9,086 nucleotides of DNA from DATLYH01 sp035575035 (GTDB lineage Bacteria; Planctomycetota; Planctomycetia; Gemmatales; Gemmataceae), in NCBI GenBank assembly GCA_035575035.1, contig DATLYH010000323.1:1-9086 (forward strand), in the 5' to 3' direction. The notes beneath the pieces were generated by a model. It worked only from the letters and a program-made list of their open reading frames with translations, made no database searches and was not told the DNA's origin. Positions within the stretch are counted from its first letter, which is position 1. Each line of letters opens with the position of its first letter. Below, piece by piece: positions 1 through 6,334 of the stretch. The translations under genes were made by a program, and so were the position numbers.

Positions 1-676
1 GCCGCGGTAGCCAATCGGGTCGGTGAACGTCCCCGCGGTCGCTACCTTGTTGCCGAAGGCGTCGTAACGGTACGCCGCCAGCACCGCCGCGGTGAGCAGG
101 TCCACCACCTGGCGCACGCCGCTGTGGCCGTCGGCCAGGTAGAGGCCGATGGGTTGGCCGGAGCGGGCGAGGGAGATGGGGTCCAGGCCAGCGCCATAGA
201 CGTAACTGGCGACGATCAGGCCCGACTCGGTGCGCTCCTCGATCACCCTGGGCGTAGCCCGCGGGGCTCTGGTGATCCACCACCAACAGCCGGACTTCCT
301 TTGTGCTCACCCCGCCCGTGGTGGTCGCCACCTCCTCGCGCAGGCGGATGCCATCAGGGTCGTAGCGATACAGCGCCTGCTTGGTGGTGCTCCCCTGTAC
401 GTTGGTGGCACTGGCTAGCCGGCCACGCACGTCCCAGACTTGCGTCAAGCTGCCGCCGGTTGTGGCAGTCCGAGATGTCAAAGAACCATTGGCATCGTAG
501 CCCTAAGTGACCGCGTTCGTCAACGTCCCGCCGACGGCTGCGTCGTAGACCTTCTCCTCCAGGAGTCGGTCGCGGGCATCAAACGTCCCCTCGACCCGCT
601 CCACTATCCCGCTCCCCTTGGTGGTTAGTTTCTTCAGGCGGTTGCCCACCAGGTCGATGGTGTAGGCGATGGTGTA
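1..676 (-). pseudogene. RHS/YD-repeat protein core, broken and incomplete
   Basis: Reading the minus strand and stepping over two lesions gives a clear RHS repeat-associated core. Order: a IDLVGNRLKKL segment, FDARDRLLEEKVYD, GYDANGSLTSRTATTGG, WDVRGRLASATN, YRYDPDGIRLREE, ASYVYGAGLDPISL, GLYLADGHSGVRQVVD, AYRYDAFGNKVATAGTFTD and PIGYRG at the window edge. Intact family members are large secreted or surface proteins whose YD repeats form a shell and whose C-terminus after the core is variable; that part lies outside the window. Lesions: an in-frame TAG (bases 503-505, where a Tyr codon is expected before GYDANG) and a one-base insertion in the CCC run at 246-248, which splits the GYAQ and VIEERTESG frames. 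The N-terminal side stops abruptly at the transposase remnant near 676, and no RHS sequence resumes beyond it. Family certainty is high; the call of pseudogene rests on two independent lesions plus truncation. Confidence 0.85.
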
Positions 677-1159
677 TACTTCACGTGGCTAGAACTGGCT
701 CATCTTCAAATGTTTGGAAGGTGAGCGTCAACAGCGTTTCCATTTGCTCTTTGTACTTGATGTTCAAGTTGTTGAGACAATCGTCGATGGTCTTTGTGAA
801 CGTCGTGTAATCCGCAAGGGGCGACTGGCCAAGCATTCCTTCTTCACCAATCGCCACAGCCGCTTGATGAGATTCAGGTTCGGGGAGTAACTGGGGAGAA
901 ATAACAATTCGATACGCAGCGACCGCGCCAGTACGTGCACCAACGCACACCGCTGCTAGCGGGCATTGTCCAGCACCACGGTGATCGGTCGTGACAACCC
1001 GGCCGCCGCGATCGGGCGCAGCAGGCCGCATACCGATGCGGCGTTGATGGAGCCGTGGTTGGCCACGCAGATGACTTCGTGGATGACGGCATTCAAGGCG
1101 GTCGGGACGTTGGAACGCTTCCGGCCCGAGGGACTGGGGGCGAGCATTCGAGTATACTT
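674..1159. repeat. 8-bp direct repeat GTATACTT bracketing the transposase remnant
   Basis: GTATACTT occurs at 674-681 and again at 1152-1159 in the same orientation. The first copy is the exact junction between RHS sequence and the transposase stop codon. The second coincides with the point beyond which transposase similarity fades. IS630 elements duplicate a TA dinucleotide, so an 8-bp copy is not their normal target duplication. It could reflect a short-repeat deletion, or chance. Confidence 0.4.
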
Positions 1160-1160
1160 T
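681..1160 (-). pseudogene. IS630-family transposase remnant (C-terminal half)
   Basis: The minus strand carries the C-terminal half of an IS630/Tc1-mariner-type DDE transposase. Segments in order: PSPSGRKRSNV, ALNAVIHEVICVAN, ITVVLDNAR (second catalytic Asp), SYSPNLNLIKRLW, LVKKECLASR, then DYTTFTKTIDDCLNNLN and TLTFQTFEDEPVLAT before a TGA at 681-683. It is dead several times over. The N-terminal half with the first catalytic Asp is absent upstream of about 1160. A TAG at 956-958 interrupts NAR-(Y)-QRC. A frameshift within 811-823 separates the KKECLASR and ADYTTF frames. The catalytic Glu expected in the NLIERLW motif reads Lys (NLIKRLW). I could not find matching terminal inverted repeats. 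Its stop codon lies only a few bases from the GTATAC where RHS sequence begins, so one element end is probably here. Confidence 0.85.
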
Positions 1161-1346
1161 GCCGATCCCGCTTCCGAGGCCGACTTCGCAAGCAAGAACA
1201 GGACTCCCTTTCTGGGCCGGCCGGAGGAGGCGTCGGCTGTGCTGGACCCAGCTGCCGGGTTACTACTCGCCGTCCTCTTGGGGCGGGGTTGGTGGACCGA
1301 GCCGGCGGAGCGCGAGCCACGCCGGCAGCGGTTATTCGAGCGGTGA
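1160..1346 (+). other. Orphan open frame, possible C-terminal gene fragment
   Basis: From the right-hand GTATACTT copy, plus-strand frame 3 stays open for about 62 codons to a TGA at 1344-1346. The residues look protein-like: FADPASEADFASKN, then TPFLGRPEEASAVLDPAAG, a hydrophobic LLLAVLLG stretch and a basic tail ending RLFER. The frame continues open further left, but there it is the antisense of transposase DNA, so only the part after the junction could be a real tail. It is followed 14 bases later by a strong hairpin, as expected for a true gene end. I do not recognise a family. High-GC DNA often leaves antisense frames open, so this may not be coding at all. Confidence 0.25.
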
Positions 1347-1360
1347 CGGGGGTGAAAGGA

Positions 1361-1396
1361 ACGGGCACCGCCCCGGCGCACCAGGGTGGTGCCCGT
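1361..1396. terminator. Strong hairpin, probable bidirectional terminator
   Basis: Arms 1361-1373 and 1384-1396 pair over 13 bp with a single G-T wobble (nine perfect pairs ACGGGCACC/GGTGCCCGT at the base), closing a 10-base loop. It sits 14 bases after the stop of the plus-strand orphan frame and 65 bases after the stop of the minus-strand dehydrogenase. No long T run follows on either strand; the minus strand has TCCTTTC just past the stem. It is the only clear structure in the 1347-1461 gap. Confidence 0.5.
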
Positions 1397-1461
1397 CGGC
1401 CTCTTGTCGGCATGTCGCAGTCAAACGTGCGCTTCGGATCGTGACCGGCGGGCAGTACGGC

Positions 1462-2241
1462 TCACCACAGGGTGTACCCGCCGTCGATGGTCAGCACGGC
1501 CCCGGTCATGTAGCCGGACGCCTCGCTCGCCAGGTAGACGGCCAGCGGGCCGATCTCATGTGGCTCGCCCAGCCGGCCCATCGGGATCAGCGCCTCGATC
1601 TCCTGCTTCAGGGCCGGCCGCTCGCGGAACCAGCGGCGGTTGGCGTCGGTCATGAAGCCGCCCGGGGCGATGGCGTTCACCGTCACGCCATAGGGTGCCC
1701 AGTCAGCCGCCACTGCCCGCGTGAAGCCGATCAGTCCTGCCTTGGCCGTCTCGTAGTGTCGGCCGTGGATCCCCTTGGTGGCGATCTGCCCGCAGATCGA
1801 GGCGATGTTGATCACCCGCCCCGAGCGGCGCTGGAGCATCGGGGCGCCGATCAGCTTGGTGCACACAAAGGCGCTGGTCAGGTTCAGGTCTATCAACCGC
1901 TGCCAGTCCTCCAGGGCCATCGTCTCGATCGGGATGTTCTCGCGCCGACCGCCCACGTTGTTGACCAGGATGTGAATCGGCCCGTACTCAGCGAGCACTG
2001 TCTCACACATCCGCCGGGTGCCGTCCGGCGTGAACAGGTCGCCCGGCACCAGGTCGATACGCCGGTTGAGCAGGGCCATCTCGTCCCGGGCGCGCTGTAA
2101 GCTCTCCCTCTCCCGCCCGACCAGCACCAGGTCGGCGCCGGCCTCGGCAAAGGCCTGGGCAATGGCCCGGCCCAACCCCCGGCTGCCCCCCGTTATTAGC
2201 GCCCGCTTTCCGTCCAGGCGGAACCGATCCAGCACGCTCAT
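1462..2241 (-). CDS. SDR family oxidoreductase (gluconate 5-dehydrogenase-like)
   Basis: A 259-residue classical short-chain dehydrogenase/reductase, the usual length for the family, with one Rossmann fold. Visible motifs: cofactor loop TGGSRGLG (17-24), NNVG (94-97, variant of NNAG), and the catalytic tetrad Asn120, Ser148, Tyr163 and Lys167 (YETAK). The end of the second strand reads VLVGRERE with no acidic residue where NAD-type enzymes have Asp, which suggests NADP(H). The overall pattern (N-terminal FRLDGKRALITGG, C-terminal TGAVLTIDGGYT) resembles gluconate 5-dehydrogenase/3-oxoacyl-ACP reductase-like SDRs; the substrate cannot be fixed from sequence. The start at 2241 is chosen over an in-frame ATG 15 bases upstream because AGGAGG lies at ideal distance before it. 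The gene for a small secreted protein ends 16 bases upstream, so the two are probably co-transcribed. Confidence 0.92.
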   Translation of the reverse strand: MSVLDRFRLDGKRALITGGSRGLGRAIAQAFAEAGADLVLVGRERESLQRARDEMALLNRRIDLVPGDLFTPDGTRRMCETVLAEYGPIHILVNNVGGRRENIPIETMALEDWQRLIDLNLTSAFVCTKLIGAPMLQRRSGRVINIASICGQIATKGIHGRHYETAKAGLIGFTRAVAADWAPYGVTVNAIAPGGFMTDANRRWFRERPALKQEIEALIPMGRLGEPHEIGPLAVYLASEASGYMTGAVLTIDGGYTLW

Positions 2242-2247
2242 GGTCAA

Positions 2248-2253
2248 CCTCCT
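2248..2253 (-). promoter_or_regulatory. Shine-Dalgarno AGGAGG fixing the SDR start
   Basis: A perfect AGGAGG with a 6-base spacer to the ATG at 2241. It overlaps the alternative upstream ATG (2256), which has no ribosome-binding site of its own, so the shorter start is preferred. Confidence 0.75.
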
Positions 2254-2257
2254 CATC

Positions 2258-2782
2258 TCACTTCATCAATTTGAATGAATCGAGGATCCTATCGGCTTCC
2301 TTGCCCTGGGCAAGCTCCTTGGGGCCCAGTACCGTCACCTGGTAGAGTCGGTCGTTGACGATGTAGGCGCGGGAGCGGTAGATGCCGCTCCCAGGTATCT
2401 CCAGCTGGAACTCGACGCCGGGATGCGTCTCCAGAGTGATCGGCTTTTCGCTGAGCAGTTTCCCCTTCAGGGTTGCCTCGGCCGCCTTGGAGGCACTTTC
2501 CAACCACTTCTTGGAGTCTTCCGGTTTGCCCTTTGCCAGGATGGGATCGATGAGATAGGCGACCGTGTAGGTGGCCGATCCGTGCTTCACCGTGAAGACA
2601 TGGTTGACGATGTCCTTCCCCTCTGCACCGCCGGTCTTGCTAATATGTTCCTGCGGGGTGCCCGGCAGGAGGACGGTAAAGCCGCCCTCCTTGGAGGAGA
2701 ATTCCTTCAGCTCCGGCGCCGCCTTCTCCTGGACCGCCAGCAATGCGGACAGGGTCAGACCGAGGAGGAGGCGTGCTTGCAT
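2258..2782 (-). CDS. Small secreted protein of unknown function
   Basis: 174 residues. Residues 1-17 form a likely signal peptide: Arg4, then a hydrophobic run LLLGLTLSALLA. There is no lipobox cysteine, so the product is probably exported rather than lipid-anchored. The mature part has a FSSKEGGFTVLLPGTP opening, a central HGSATYTVAYLID strand pattern, an alanine- and lysine-rich helix (SASKAAEATLKG), and a closing segment with YRSRAYIVNDRLYQVTVLG and ILDSFKL. This layout (exposed strand, 'PGTP', then 'R.Y..ndRlY.v...g', ending 'FldSFkl') is a recurrent type of uncharacterised planctomycete secreted protein, vaguely PsbP/DUF1795-like; I do not assign a function. The start at 2782 is chosen because GGAG lies about 8 bases upstream and a signal peptide follows; an in-frame ATG 42 bases earlier lacks support. 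It ends 16 bases before the SDR start. Confidence 0.75.
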   Translation of the reverse strand: MQARLLLGLTLSALLAVQEKAAPELKEFSSKEGGFTVLLPGTPQEHISKTGGAEGKDIVNHVFTVKHGSATYTVAYLIDPILAKGKPEDSKKWLESASKAAEATLKGKLLSEKPITLETHPGVEFQLEIPGSGIYRSRAYIVNDRLYQVTVLGPKELAQGKEADRILDSFKLMK

Positions 2783-2910
2783 GGATTGGCTCCTTTCAGG
2801 GAATAGAGTCGGGCATGTCGGCACCAGGACGGCGGGGCGGATCGATGGTCCATCCTACCGCGCCGGGACGCGGCGGCCAGCTTACGCAACTCCAGTAGCC
2901 GAAGTCGCCA

Positions 2911-2945
2911 GAATTCGGGGGACGCACCCCCAGTGGGGCGAATTC
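2911..2945. terminator. Inverted repeat just past the cyclase stop
   Basis: GAATTCG (2911-2917) and CGAATTC (2939-2945) form a perfect 7-bp inverted repeat; inside it GGGGG and CCCCC runs can form a second stem. It starts 2 bases after the cyclase stop (2948-2950, minus strand). There is no T tract, so a role in termination or 3' end protection is inferred only. I see nothing else clear in the 2783-2947 gap, which must also hold the promoter of the secreted-protein gene. Confidence 0.4.
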
Positions 2946-2947
2946 AG

Positions 2948-4591
2948 CTACCCCTCCACCTGGTGAACGACCAGCGTGCCGTCGTAGCCCGGGACCGGCT
3001 GCGGCCCCCGGCAGGTGAGCGGCACGGGCTCCCGCAGCCGGGCGCGCGTCTGCTCGGACAGCAAGATCGGGCCGCCGACGGTCTTGGTGAGCTGCTCGAC
3101 GCGCTGGGCCAGGTTAACCGTCTCACCGATGGCGCTGTACTCGCGGCGGAAGCGCTGCCGGCCGTCGGCCCCCGGTAGGGCGGCCCCGAGGCAGCCGACC
3201 AGCGCCGGACCGGTGTGGATGCCGATACCGACGGCCAGCGGCTCTTGCCCCTCGGCGGCCAGTTCCCGGTTCAGCTCGCGGAGACGGGCCAGCAGGTTCA
3301 CCGCCGCCCGCACCGCCCGGTCGGCATGGTCGGCGCGGGCCCGGGGAACGCCGAACAGGGCCAGCAGGCCGTCGCCCAAAAACTTGTTGACCAGGCCGCC
3401 CTCCTCCCGGATTGCCGCCACCGCCAGGGTGAAGAAGCGGTTGAGCAGGTCGAACACCCGGTCGGGGGCCTCGCCGGCGCTGCGGCGCGTGAAGCCACGG
3501 ATGTCGGCGAACAACACGGTGATCTCCTGGACCTCGCCTCCCAGTCCCTGGTAGTACTCCAGGATCTGGTCGCGCACGTCCGGCTCGACGAATTCGCCGA
3601 ACGTCTCGCGAAGCAGACGGGCCCGGGCCAGGCCAGCAGCCATGTCATTGAAGCGGTCGGTCAGTCGGCCGAACTCATCAGGGCGTTTCTCGTCGATACG
3701 ATAGTCGTAGTTGCCGCGCATGATCTCCTCGGTGGCTCGGGCCTGAGCGTCCACCCAGCTGACCAGGTTCCAACCGACCACGCCGGCGACGATCGCACTG
3801 TAAACAACACTGTTGACCGCCACCCCCACTGCCAGAGCGCGAAGTCGGTCAAAGTGCGGCTGGCCTTCGACGAAAGTCAACACCACGGCCAGCAGACTGA
3901 CCACCGGCACCACCGCCGTCGCCACCCAGTAGAGGAGCAAGCGCGAGCGCAGCGGGATGCGCAGCGTCCCCGGCAGGTCGGCCGGCCGGGCGTCGCGGAA
4001 GAACTCGGGATAGACCACCCGGATCAGGAACGCCTCCAGTAGGAAGAACGTCTGCACCGTGGCCATCAAGGCCGCGACCAGAAACGACACCAGGAAGTGC
4101 GTCCAGATGAAGGCAGCATTGTCCCAGCCGGCCAGCAGGCCGATGCCCAGCGGGAAGACAACTGCCCCCGGCAGCCAGGCGAGGAAGTTGACACAGACCT
4201 GATAAAAGGGGAGATTGACCAGCCGCCGCCGGCAGTACTCCAGCTTATCCGGCCCAACCGACCGCCCGGCCCGCAGGTCGCCCAGGCAGCGAGGAAGCGG
4301 CCACAGCAGGTAGAGCATCACGCCCAGCCCCAGCGGGTAGGCCACCACGTTGTAGCCGGGGGCGATCCAGTTCCAGAAGGCCGCTCTTTGTTCCGCACTG
4401 AGAACATCGATGATCAGCAGCTTGTTGTAAACGAAATTGAAGGCACTGCCGACGAGGTTGCAGAGCACGCCCAGCAGGAAAAAGCAGAGGAATGGCCGAC
4501 GATACACCAGGGCCAGCGGCAGGCGCATCCAGCACTGGCCGGGGGCGGCCGGCGGGATGGTCTCAGGCTGTCGGCCCTGGTCGAAGAGCAT
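2948..4591 (-). CDS. Membrane-anchored class III adenylate/guanylate cyclase
   Basis: 547 residues from the chosen ATG. The N-terminal half is membrane-embedded: hydrophobic segments at about 33-58, 73-97, 128-155, 160-192, 217-241 and 252-279, giving roughly six spans and a putative sensor domain I do not recognise. A HAMP-like linker follows (about 280-325, with MRGNYDYRID and PDEFGRLTDRFNDM). The class III catalytic domain runs from about 355 to 545: metal-binding Asp363 (VLFADIRGFT) and Asp407 (KFLGDG), Lys403 that favours ATP, IGIHTGPALVG (455-466), Asn493 and Arg497 in the transition-state motif. The residue normally Asp in the adenine-selecting pair is Glu490 (IGETVN), so ATP is likely but not certain. 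It would make cAMP at the inner membrane in response to an unknown signal. The open frame extends upstream into leuC antisense, so the start at 4591 is inferred from where family-like sequence begins; its ribosome-binding site is weak. Confidence 0.9.
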   Translation of the reverse strand: MLFDQGRQPETIPPAAPGQCWMRLPLALVYRRPFLCFFLLGVLCNLVGSAFNFVYNKLLIIDVLSAEQRAAFWNWIAPGYNVVAYPLGLGVMLYLLWPLPRCLGDLRAGRSVGPDKLEYCRRRLVNLPFYQVCVNFLAWLPGAVVFPLGIGLLAGWDNAAFIWTHFLVSFLVAALMATVQTFFLLEAFLIRVVYPEFFRDARPADLPGTLRIPLRSRLLLYWVATAVVPVVSLLAVVLTFVEGQPHFDRLRALAVGVAVNSVVYSAIVAGVVGWNLVSWVDAQARATEEIMRGNYDYRIDEKRPDEFGRLTDRFNDMAAGLARARLLRETFGEFVEPDVRDQILEYYQGLGGEVQEITVLFADIRGFTRRSAGEAPDRVFDLLNRFFTLAVAAIREEGGLVNKFLGDGLLALFGVPRARADHADRAVRAAVNLLARLRELNRELAAEGQEPLAVGIGIHTGPALVGCLGAALPGADGRQRFRREYSAIGETVNLAQRVEQLTKTVGGPILLSEQTRARLREPVPLTCRGPQPVPGYDGTLVVHQVEG

Positions 4592-4634
4592 CTGCGTCCC
4601 CCGCGCCGGGTTCCGGGAACGCCGGGGCCCGTCC

Positions 4635-4663
4635 TTTCGACTTTCCCTCCACCCTCCTATAAT
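4635..4663 (+). promoter_or_regulatory. Probable leuC promoter
   Basis: A perfect -10 TATAAT at 4658-4663 with a weak -35 candidate TTTCGA (4635-4640) at a 17-base spacing. Transcription would begin near 4670, giving a leader of about 33 bases to the leuC ATG, with AGGAG at 4688-4692. No leader peptide or T-box-like structure fits in so short a leader. Confidence 0.6.
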
Positions 4664-4686
4664 AACGATCCAACACCCGCTGGTAA
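4659..4686 (-). promoter_or_regulatory. Possible overlapping cyclase promoter
   Basis: On the minus strand, TATTAT (4659-4664) overlaps the leuC -10 box, with TTACCA (4681-4686) 16 bases upstream as a -35 candidate. If both are used, the two divergent promoters share DNA and would compete for polymerase. The matches are partial and AT-rich elements are few here, so this is tentative. Confidence 0.3.
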
Positions 4687-4702
4687 CAGGAGCCATCAAT
4701 CG

Positions 4703-6010
4703 ATGCCCCCGATGACCATGACCGAAAAGATCCTGGCCCGCGCCGCCGGCCGGGATCACGTCCAACCCGGCGACAACATCTGGGTCAACGTGGACATTCT
4801 GATGACTCACGATGTCTGTGGTCCGGGCACCATCGGCATCTTCAAGCAGCACTTCGGCAAGGATGCCAAGGTCTGGGACCGCGAGAAGGTGGTGATCATC
4901 CCCGACCACTACATCTTCACGGCCGATAAGATGGCCAACCGCAACGTGGACATCCTCCGCCGGTTCGCGGCTGAGCAGGGCCTACGCTACTTCTACGATG
5001 TCGGCACTGAGCGCTACAAGGGGGTCTGCCACATCGCTCTGCCCGAGGAAGGGCACACCCGGCCCGGCGAAGTGCTGCTCGGCACCGACAGCCACACCTG
5101 CACCGCCGGGGCCTTCGGCGAGTTCGCCACCGGCATCGGCAACACCGACGCCGGCTTCGTCATGGGCACGGGTAAACTCTGGCTCAAGGTCCCCGAGACC
5201 ATGCGCTTCATCTTCCACGGGCAGCTGCCGCCGTACCTCATGGCCAAGGACCTGATCCTGGCGGTCATCGGCGACATCGGCTGCGACGGCGCCACCTACC
5301 GGGCGATGGAGTTCGACGGCGATGGCGTCTACGCACTGAACATGGAAGAGCGCATGACGCTGTGCAACATGGTGATCGAGGCCGGCGGCAAGAACGGCGT
5401 GATCGCGCCAGACCAGGTGACGTTCGATTACGTCAACGCCCGCAACAAGAGCGGCAAACCGTACACCGCGGTCTACACCGATCCGGGGGCGCGCTTCTGC
5501 TTCGAGAAGGTCTACGACGTGACGAAGCTGGAGCCGGTGGTGGCCCGGCCGCACAGCCCGGACAACCGGGCGTTCGTCTCGGAGGTCCGCGGCACGCGGC
5601 TGGACCGGGCCTACATCGGCTCCTGCACCGGCGGCAAGATGACCGACTTCCGGGCGGCGGCGCAGATCCTGAAGGGCAGGACGGTGCGAATCGACACATT
5701 CGTGGTGCCGGCCACCAGCGAGATCGCGGCCGGGCTGAAGCGGGAGAAGATCAACGGCCAGACGCTGGAGGAGATATTCCTGGCGGCCGGGGCGAAACTG
5801 GGTCCGCCGTCGTGCGCCGCTTGCCTGGGCGGTCCGAGCGACACCTTTGGCCGGCTGAACGAACCGCTCGCGTGCATCAGCACGACCAACCGCAACTTTC
5901 CCGGCCGGATGGGGCACAAGGAGGCCCGTGTCTACCTGGCCAGCCCACTGACGGTCGCCGCCAGCGCGATCACCGGGGTTGTTACTGATCCGCGCGAGTA
6001 CCTAGTGTGA
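4703..6010 (+). CDS. leuC: 3-isopropylmalate dehydratase large subunit
   Basis: 435 residues. With LeuD it isomerises 2-isopropylmalate to 3-isopropylmalate in leucine biosynthesis, in the cytoplasm, using a 4Fe-4S cluster. It belongs to the shorter LeuC2/homoaconitase-like branch of the aconitase superfamily rather than the ~465-residue Escherichia coli type. Motifs: substrate/cluster segment GTDSHTCTAG (127-136) and cluster ligands Cys308 (GSCTGGK), Cys371 and Cys374 (PSCAACLGG), with TTNRNFPGRMG downstream, all as in active enzymes. The start at 4703 is chosen because AGGAG lies 10 bases upstream; ATGs at 4712 and 4718 are also in frame and agree better with homolog beginnings (MTEKILARAAG), so the true start could be either of them. 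Its stop TGA overlaps an ATG (TGATG, 6008-6012) that opens the frame of the Uma2 remnant. A homoaconitase-type role is possible for this branch, but LeuD next door argues for leucine. Confidence 0.95.
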   Translation: MPPMTMTEKILARAAGRDHVQPGDNIWVNVDILMTHDVCGPGTIGIFKQHFGKDAKVWDREKVVIIPDHYIFTADKMANRNVDILRRFAAEQGLRYFYDVGTERYKGVCHIALPEEGHTRPGEVLLGTDSHTCTAGAFGEFATGIGNTDAGFVMGTGKLWLKVPETMRFIFHGQLPPYLMAKDLILAVIGDIGCDGATYRAMEFDGDGVYALNMEERMTLCNMVIEAGGKNGVIAPDQVTFDYVNARNKSGKPYTAVYTDPGARFCFEKVYDVTKLEPVVARPHSPDNRAFVSEVRGTRLDRAYIGSCTGGKMTDFRAAAQILKGRTVRIDTFVVPATSEIAAGLKREKINGQTLEEIFLAAGAKLGPPSCAACLGGPSDTFGRLNEPLACISTTNRNFPGRMGHKEARVYLASPLTVAASAITGVVTDPREYLV

Positions 6011-6025
6011 TGCCGGAGATAAGCC

Positions 6026-6327
6026 ATGAACCGGGAGGCAGATCTACCCTCCTGCGAGACCGGCAGTCCCCCCTTCCCCCTGCCTCCGGAGTTTCTCCCG
6101 AAGGTCGATCACATCGTCAAGGTGTCGGCCTTGGTCTGATGCGCTGGGAAGGTGTGTACCGTGACCTGAAGGCCCACTGGCTTCGCTGGTGCGACGCCCG
6201 GGGCCAGCCGATTTCCACAGGGGAAGAACGGGCCGACAGGGCAGCGGAGCGGACCCGCCGCGAGCGGGCGCGGCGCAAGAAGCTGGAAGGGCAACTCCGG
6301 CAGCGCGCCATCGAACCGGAGGCGTAA
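6026..6327 (+). pseudogene. Collapsed Uma2-family gene between leuC and leuD
   Basis: Two pieces of one gene lie in different frames. Piece one starts with ATG at 6026, preceded by GGAG (6015-6018): MNREADLPS, then PLPPEFLPKVDHIV, which resembles the N-terminus of Gemmata-type Uma2 proteins. It runs into TGA at 6137-6139 after 37 codons. Piece two, from about 6121 in another frame, reads GVGLGLMRWEGVY, then HWLRWCDARGQPISTGEER, an Arg/Glu-rich coiled coil and a final AIEPEA, matching the Uma2 C-terminus (LRWCD, 'PTG.E', 'LG.EPE'). The catalytic core (about 150 residues of PD-(D/E)XK-like nuclease fold) is missing. The gene therefore looks like an internal deletion product. The TGA and an ATG overlap (TGATG at 6137-6141), so a 62-residue tail peptide could be translated. 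The tail also carries the GGAGG (6318-6322) that probably serves leuD. Family assignment is from recalled motifs. Confidence 0.6.
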
Positions 6328-6334
6328 GACAACC

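Noticed and set aside
1159..2100. 313-codon plus-strand frame across the SDR
   Set aside because: Most of it is antisense to the SDR, which has all catalytic motifs; this frame has low-complexity, shadow-like composition.
4097..4702. Upstream extension of the leuC frame
   Set aside because: It is antisense to the cyclase membrane domain, and the homologous LeuC sequence and ribosome-binding site begin at 4703.
4592..4909. N-terminal extension of the cyclase frame by 106 codons
   Set aside because: It is antisense to the start of leuC and its residues look non-protein-like; family-like sequence begins only after the ATG at 4591.
4982..5917. Long 311-codon minus-strand frame inside leuC
   Set aside because: It is the antisense shadow of a confidently identified gene with high third-position GC; it has no recognisable motif.
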